A DNA stretch of 64,000 nt, taken from assembly GCF_018327705.1 (NCBI RefSeq), contig NZ_BNEM01000002.1, positions 2,790,001 to 2,854,000 of the forward strand, given 5' to 3'. Each line of letters starts with the position of its first letter. The first letter of the stretch is position 1. The position numbers were made by a program, and so were the translations under genes. Shown piece after piece: positions 61,101-64,000 of this stretch. The notes below the pieces were generated by a model, which searched no databases, was not told the origin of the DNA, and saw only the letters and a program-made list of their open reading frames with translations. Source of the DNA: Catellatospora sp. TT07R-123 (lineage in GTDB: Bacteria > Actinomycetota > Actinomycetes > Mycobacteriales > Micromonosporaceae).

Positions 61101-61440
61101 TCTCCGCCGCGGCGCCGGACAGCTTGCGGCCGGTCACGGTGGGGCTGGTCGCGGCGTAGCCCTGCACGCCGCCGGTGTAGGTCGCCACCGCGTCGGCGTC
61201 GAGCTTCACCAGCACCGGCACCAGCGCGCCGTCCTTGCGGCCCAGCAGCGACGGGTCGGTCTGGGCCAGGCGGCTGCTGGGGGTCTTGGTGCCGGTGATC
61301 ACCGACGTCGGTGCGATGGCCGTCGCGGTGAACCGCGATGGCGACGGCGCGGCGGCACTGGGCATGGTCCACGTCGCACCGGCTAACGGAACGACGAGGA
61401 CCCCCACGAACGCAGCTCGTAGCCACTTGCGAGGTCTCAT
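58105..61440 (-). CDS. Large secreted subtilisin-like protease with PA domain
   Basis: 1111 residues. Signal 1-30. An I9-type propeptide (about 72-172) precedes the S8 catalytic domain with Asp213 (VIDTGAWPEHPSF), His291 (GGHGTHTAS) and Ser605 (AGTSMSSPHIAG). A PA domain (about 430-545) is inserted before Ser605, as in lactocepin and plant-type subtilases. A fibronectin-III-like domain follows (about 690-790), then a beta-rich C-terminal half with CNL-type motifs (EDNNCCNL). It is exported and self-processed; likely a broad-specificity or peptide-trimming protease. ATG 61440 has GGGAAGGGG upstream. Confidence 0.92.
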   Translation of the reverse strand: MRPRKWLRAAFVGVLVVPLAGATWTMPSAAAPSPSRFTATAIAPTSVITGTKTPSSRLAQTDPSLLGRKDGALVPVLVKLDADAVATYTGGVQGYAATSPTVTGRKLSGAAAEKRYEGYLAQREDAFVKALAKVPGAKAGTRLRTVYGGVAVVVPANRIADLLRIPGVVAVQKDELRKPLTDASSAFIGATSLYPGLGGTRNAGRGVIIGVIDTGAWPEHPSFADQGNLGAPPAKADGTPRTCDFGDNPLTPATDVFACNNKLIGGAKFLDTYDAQTGDDMYHSARDSGGHGTHTASTAAGDKLASAKVFGVERGPLNGVAPGAWLSVYKALGPQGGFSSDLAAAAQQAILDGVSVINYSISGGSNPYTDAVELTFLDAYAAGVFVAASAGNSGPGSATTDHVSPWVTTVAASTQTREFVSTLTLKGGADTLTLTGASITSGVGEFPVVLASEAPYSDALCTTTPPAGLFAGKILACQRGVNARVEKGLHASQGGAAGMILFNATLADVETDNHFLPTVHLADGTAFNAFLAGHTGVTASFTGGTKHNGQGDVMAAFSSRGPGGLGIKPDITAPGVQILAGNTPTPDSPESGPAGEYFQAIAGTSMSSPHIAGAAVLLKAAHPNWTPGQIKSAMMTTAKTSVVKEDTVTPADPFDYGSGRLDLTKASNPGLTFDETPERMYALGNDPLAAVHLNLPSVNVPTLPGRITTERVAKNVSGKTLTYKVSTTAPAKSKITVSPSTFTLLPGKSVKLTITISSWAETAQLFGQIKLTPTKAGQPALHLPVAFVPQQGSVSLDSKCADTSIVKYGTTSCTVTATNNSFADAVTDFKTTVDSDLKVTGATGATVKNGSTVELKNVTLPGAAAGVPSIDPGVTPAGYLRLSLFGIPATPVGDESMLNYTVPEFLFNGVTYDSIGVDSNGYLVVGGGTSEDNNCCNLTQIPDPAKPNNILAPFWTDLDGTAAEGVRIANLTDGVSSWLVFEWQVNIFGTSANQHFQVWIGVNGVQDISFTYDPGQLPNNMGQPFLVGAENESGLGGEGLPLGVLPTEDLVVTSTDPTPGGSVSYTVNLRAISTGVGVVTTEMVASTVPGTTVVNSAILVTHSSRSTGRLP

Positions 61441-61853
61441 CTGAGCCCCTTCCCGAGGGTGTTGGCTGTGCTCACCGGCATCGCGGGAGCGATCCGATCC
61501 CGACGGACCGGCAGCGTGCGCACCACGCGCCGATCCATGTCATCCGACCATCCTTCGAGTAAGGGGTCGGTTGTGGAATCCACCTAACGGGTGGGTGGTT
61601 CACAGCTGAACTTCAGGGTGGGGTTTGTTTGTCCATTCTGGACGCAATTGAGAAGGCGCTCGATGGTCGCTTCACCGGGGGCGACGCACCCGCAACCACA
61701 CGACTATATAGATGTTAATAGATTGTTTCAACGGCCGCAGCGGATCGATATCCGACAATCAATAGACCGACAACGATACCTAATATATCGGTGACCGTCG
61801 AACGCTCCCACGCCGGCGGTCACCACCGTCCCCCCTCAGATCGGAGTCCCCTC
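61441..61853. other. Divergent intergenic region of 413 bp with an AT-rich tract
   Basis: 61700-61792 is markedly AT-richer than the rest of the window (ACTATATAGATGTTAATAG, TAATATATCGG). It lies between the divergent S8 protease and small secreted-protein genes and presumably holds their promoters. No -35/-10 pair is clear enough to call. Confidence 0.6.
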
Positions 61854-62390
61854 ATGGTCCGACTCGTCAGAGCCGCCATGATCGCCACCCTGGCGCTCGG
61901 CGGCAGCCTGCTCGCCGCCGCGCCCGCCGACGCCGCGGTGATCGACCTCACCTGCGTGTCGCCCAACAGCCAGAACGTCACCACGTTCAACCCGCCGCTG
62001 ACGCTGGTCAACCAGCCCACCGTCGTCCAGCGGACGACGAAGTACGAGCCCTGCCGCGCGCCGCGCGTGCCGCAGCTCAACTCGGGCTTCGAGACCAAGA
62101 CCATCACGATGAACGACGACTGCACGATGGTGCTGCTGACGCTCAACGTCAACTTCACCATCACCTGGAACACGGGGGCGACGTCGACCATCAGCGCCGT
62201 GCGCACCGCCACCATCTCGGGTGGCCAGCTGATCGTGACCTTCAACGGCACGGTCACCGCGGGCCTGTTCGCGGGCAGCTCGGCCAAGCAGGTCTTCACC
62301 GCGAACGCGACCGACCTGATCAACTGCCTCAACGGCGTCGGGAAGCTCCCGAGCATCGTGTCGAAGGTGCAGCTGACGATCTTCCACTGA
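61854..62390 (+). CDS. Small secreted protein of unknown function
   Basis: 178 residues. Signal peptide 1-27 (MVRLVRAAMIATLALGGSLL...ADAAV). The ~150-residue mature part is beta-rich with four Cys (near 34, 67, 88 and 160), probably two disulfides, and is rich in Thr, Asn and Val (NFTITWNTGATSTISAVRTA). ATG 61854 has GGAG eight bases upstream. No family recognised; looks like a stable extracellular beta-sandwich. Confidence 0.7.
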   Translation: MVRLVRAAMIATLALGGSLLAAAPADAAVIDLTCVSPNSQNVTTFNPPLTLVNQPTVVQRTTKYEPCRAPRVPQLNSGFETKTITMNDDCTMVLLTLNVNFTITWNTGATSTISAVRTATISGGQLIVTFNGTVTAGLFAGSSAKQVFTANATDLINCLNGVGKLPSIVSKVQLTIFH

Positions 62391-62398
62391 TCGCCGGG

Positions 62399-62435
62399 CC
62401 GGGGCGGCACCACCTCGCGCGGGGTGCCGCCCCGG
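62399..62435 (+). terminator. Terminator hairpin of the small secreted-protein gene
   Basis: Perfect 13-nt arms (62399-62411 and 62423-62435, CCGGGGCGGCACC) with an 11-nt loop, eight bases after the stop codon. Confidence 0.8.
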
Positions 62436-62471
62436 CACACGCACCACCCCCCGCGATGGCCGTGGTGCGTC

Positions 62472-62477
62472 TAGCAT
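62472..62477 (+). promoter_or_regulatory. Likely -10 box of a leaderless transcript
   Basis: TAGCAT, eight bases before GTG 62486. Confidence 0.45.
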
Positions 62478-62485
62478 CTCGGCTC

Positions 62486-63439
62486 GTGTCCGACGAACGC
62501 GTCCCGCTGCTGCTCGGCCTGGCCCTGCTGGCGATCGGCCTGCTGCTCAACCTGTCCCGCATCCGCCGCTGGGCGGCCGACCGCCGCGCGCGGCGCCTGG
62601 ACCAGCGGCTGCGGCAGCTGCTCGACCGCGGCCTGGACGCCGAGGCGGCCACGCTGATGCTCGCGGAGATCGATCGGCTGCGCCGGTCCGCGGCCACCGA
62701 CGCCGACCGGTCGCGGCTGGCCACCATCCTGCGGATGTGCGCGCACCTCTACCACCGCGACGGGCGCCTCGACGAGGCGCGGCCGCTGGCGGAGGAGTCC
62801 GTCGCGGTCGCCCGGCCGGTCGCCGACCGCCATCCCGGCCACGCGGCCTGGCCGCTGGTGATCCTGGGGCAGGTGCTCGCCGACCAGCGCGACGACCACG
62901 GGGCCGGACAGCGGCTGCGCGAGGCTTACGAGGACGTGCGGGCCGACCCCTCGAACGACCCCGAGTCCGATGCCCTGCGGGTGCTCGTCGCCGCGAACTA
63001 CACCATGGTCCTGCGCCGGCTCGGCGACTGCGCGACGGCGATCGCCGTGGCGCAGTGGGGTGTCGGCGTCGACGGGCGCCTGGCCGCCGGCAGCCTGCCC
63101 CCGTTCACTCGGGCCAGTGCGGGCTGGTTGCACGCGGCGCTGGCGCTCGCCCGGACCGACGCGGGCCAGGACGGGCGCCCGGATGCCCAGACCGCCGCCG
63201 AGATCTGGCGAGGCCTGCTCGACCTCGGTGTCTACGGCGAGCACGAGTCCGAGGGCATGGGCTACGCCGACTTCGCCGTGGCGTACGCGCTGCGGCCGTT
63301 CGACGCGGTCGCCGCCGAGCAGGCTGCCCGCAGGGCCGCGGCGCGGTTCGAGCGGCTGGCCGTCGCCGCCCCCGCCCGCCTGGCCCGGCGGCAGGCGGAG
63401 GTCGAGGCGCTGCTGGGCGCGATGGCCGCCGCGCGCTAG
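62486..63439 (+). CDS. Membrane-anchored TPR-like protein
   Basis: 317 residues. One N-terminal membrane helix (about 6-24, VPLLLGLALLAIGLLLNLSR) and an Arg-rich stretch lead to a long helical array resembling tetratricopeptide repeats (RDGRLDEARPLAEESVAVAR near 95, LRRLGDCATAIAVAQWGVGV near 178). It probably acts as a cytoplasmic scaffold tied to the membrane. GTG 62486 fits the leaderless pattern. Its stop codon overlaps the convergent gene within CTAG. Confidence 0.7.
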   Translation: MSDERVPLLLGLALLAIGLLLNLSRIRRWAADRRARRLDQRLRQLLDRGLDAEAATLMLAEIDRLRRSAATDADRSRLATILRMCAHLYHRDGRLDEARPLAEESVAVARPVADRHPGHAAWPLVILGQVLADQRDDHGAGQRLREAYEDVRADPSNDPESDALRVLVAANYTMVLRRLGDCATAIAVAQWGVGVDGRLAAGSLPPFTRASAGWLHAALALARTDAGQDGRPDAQTAAEIWRGLLDLGVYGEHESEGMGYADFAVAYALRPFDAVAAEQAARRAAARFERLAVAAPARLARRQAEVEALLGAMAAAR

Positions 63440-64000
63440 GGCGTGGGGGCGTCGGGGCGCAGCAGGCCCTCGGCGACCAGGTCGGTCCAGAGCTCCGGCG
63501 GGACCGGCCGGGCGAACAGGTCGGCGCTGCGCAGGATGTTCTCGGGGCGGCCCGCGCCGACGACGACCGAGGCGACGCACGGATGGGCGGCGGCGAAGGC
63601 CAGCGCCGCCTGGGGCAGGGCCACGCCGTGGCGGCGGCAGGCCAGGGCGATGGCCTGGGCGCGGGCGAGGATGTCGGCGGGGACGGTGCCGTACTCGTAC
63701 GGGCGGGTCTCGTCGGGCCAGTCGACGGCGAGCAGGCCGCTGTTGAACACGCCCACGTTGACCATCGAGATGCCCCGGGCGGCGCAGACGGGCAGCAGGT
63801 CGTCGAGGGCGGGCTGTTCCAGCAGCGTGTAGCGGCCCGCGACCATGAGCGCGTCCACGTCGGTCTCGACGGCGAACCGGGTGAGCACGGCGGTGTCCTT
63901 GGAGCCGACGCCGACGGCGCCGATGACGCCCTGGTCGCGCAGCTCGTGCAGGGCCGGGTAGGCCTCGGTGACGGCGCGGGCGGCGTCGGGGCTCTCCTCG
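63436..64000 (-). CDS. Aldo/keto reductase, C-terminal part (D-threo-aldose dehydrogenase type)
   Basis: The frame runs off the window at 64000, so the N-terminus with the catalytic Tyr is missing. The visible 187 residues include YPALHELRDQGVIGAVGVGS, DVDALMVAGRYTLLEQPALD, VNVGVFNSGLLA and VVVGAGRPENI, wording typical of the bacterial L-fucose / D-threo-aldose 1-dehydrogenase branch of the AKR superfamily, which oxidises sugars with NAD(P). Its stop TAG overlaps that of the TPR-like gene. Confidence 0.88.
   Translation of the reverse strand, partial: EESPDAARAVTEAYPALHELRDQGVIGAVGVGSKDTAVLTRFAVETDVDALMVAGRYTLLEQPALDDLLPVCAARGISMVNVGVFNSGLLAVDWPDETRPYEYGTVPADILARAQAIALACRRHGVALPQAALAFAAAHPCVASVVVGAGRPENILRSADLFARPVPPELWTDLVAEGLLRPDAPTP

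Noticed and set aside
57925-61386. An 1153-codon open frame opposite the large S8 protease
   Set aside because: Same cause; composition is Arg/Gly/Val-rich with no recognisable domain, while the minus-strand protease has a complete catalytic triad.
1-64000. Antibiotic or siderophore gene cluster, prophage or integrative element
   Set aside because: No synthase, integrase, phage structural gene or transposase was found in any frame.

Overview
The window is GC-rich throughout (I estimate above 70% by eye; not computed), with GTG and TTG starts, many Sec, Tat and lipoprotein signals, leaderless-looking promoters, an NgcEFG-type N-acetylglucosamine importer, a SigE-family sigma factor and a mycosin-type protease. 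This fits a mycelial soil actinomycete, most likely Micromonosporaceae. That assignment is inference from gene content; no ribosomal or tRNA gene is present to anchor it. I see no prophage, insertion sequence, CRISPR array or antibiotic gene cluster. It reads as an ordinary chromosomal region with unusually many intergenic repeats.

Layout. 1-4.9 kb: 3' part of tex, a lipoprotein, a sigma factor fused to a membrane-anchored outer domain, and an alpha/beta hydrolase. 5.3-12.5 kb (minus strand): a GlcNAc/chitobiose cluster with an RpiR regulator, a SIS protein, ngcE-ngcF-ngcG, a secreted GH16 enzyme and a GlcNAc-kinase-like protein. 12.7-15.8 kb: a GT-C-like membrane enzyme, a tiny protein and a dienelactone hydrolase. 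15.8-16.5 kb: a composite repeat island. 16.5-20.1 kb: a large secreted GH81 beta-1,3-glucanase with two LacI-type palindromes upstream. 20.3-28.9 kb: glycosyltransferases, an SPFH protein, a Gap-like exporter, a lamin-tail/RTX exoprotein and a monocarboxylate symporter. 28.9-42.8 kb: small metabolic and regulatory genes, a MocR/EamA divergon, an LCP wall ligase, a TetR/DJ-1 divergon and a set resembling E. coli yjfL-yjfM-yjfC. 42.8-48 kb: a secreted sugar dehydrogenase and a three-gene type VII-secretion-like operon. 48.4-64 kb: a CorC-type transporter, a frameshifted L,D-transpeptidase, the soluble transhydrogenase SthA, secreted M4 and S8 proteases, and a truncated aldo/keto reductase.

Functional themes. 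Polymer breakdown outside the cell (GH16, GH81, M4 and S8 proteases) is paired with uptake of small sugars and acids (NgcEFG, MctP). Several cell-envelope genes are present: LCP ligase, L,D-transpeptidase, GT-C enzyme and the yjfLMC-like set.

The most unusual structure is non-coding. Three palindromic repeat families recur between genes, almost always just after a gene's 3' end: family A (seven copies of a ~62-bp hairpin), family B (two perfect copies plus a doubtful one) and family C (four copies of a ~60-bp element). They cluster with 8-, 26- and 46-bp tandem repeats in two islands (15.87-16.51 and 31.6-32.25 kb). Many other gene ends carry perfect 12-17-bp hairpins, and one carries an 89-bp hairpin with 29-bp arms.
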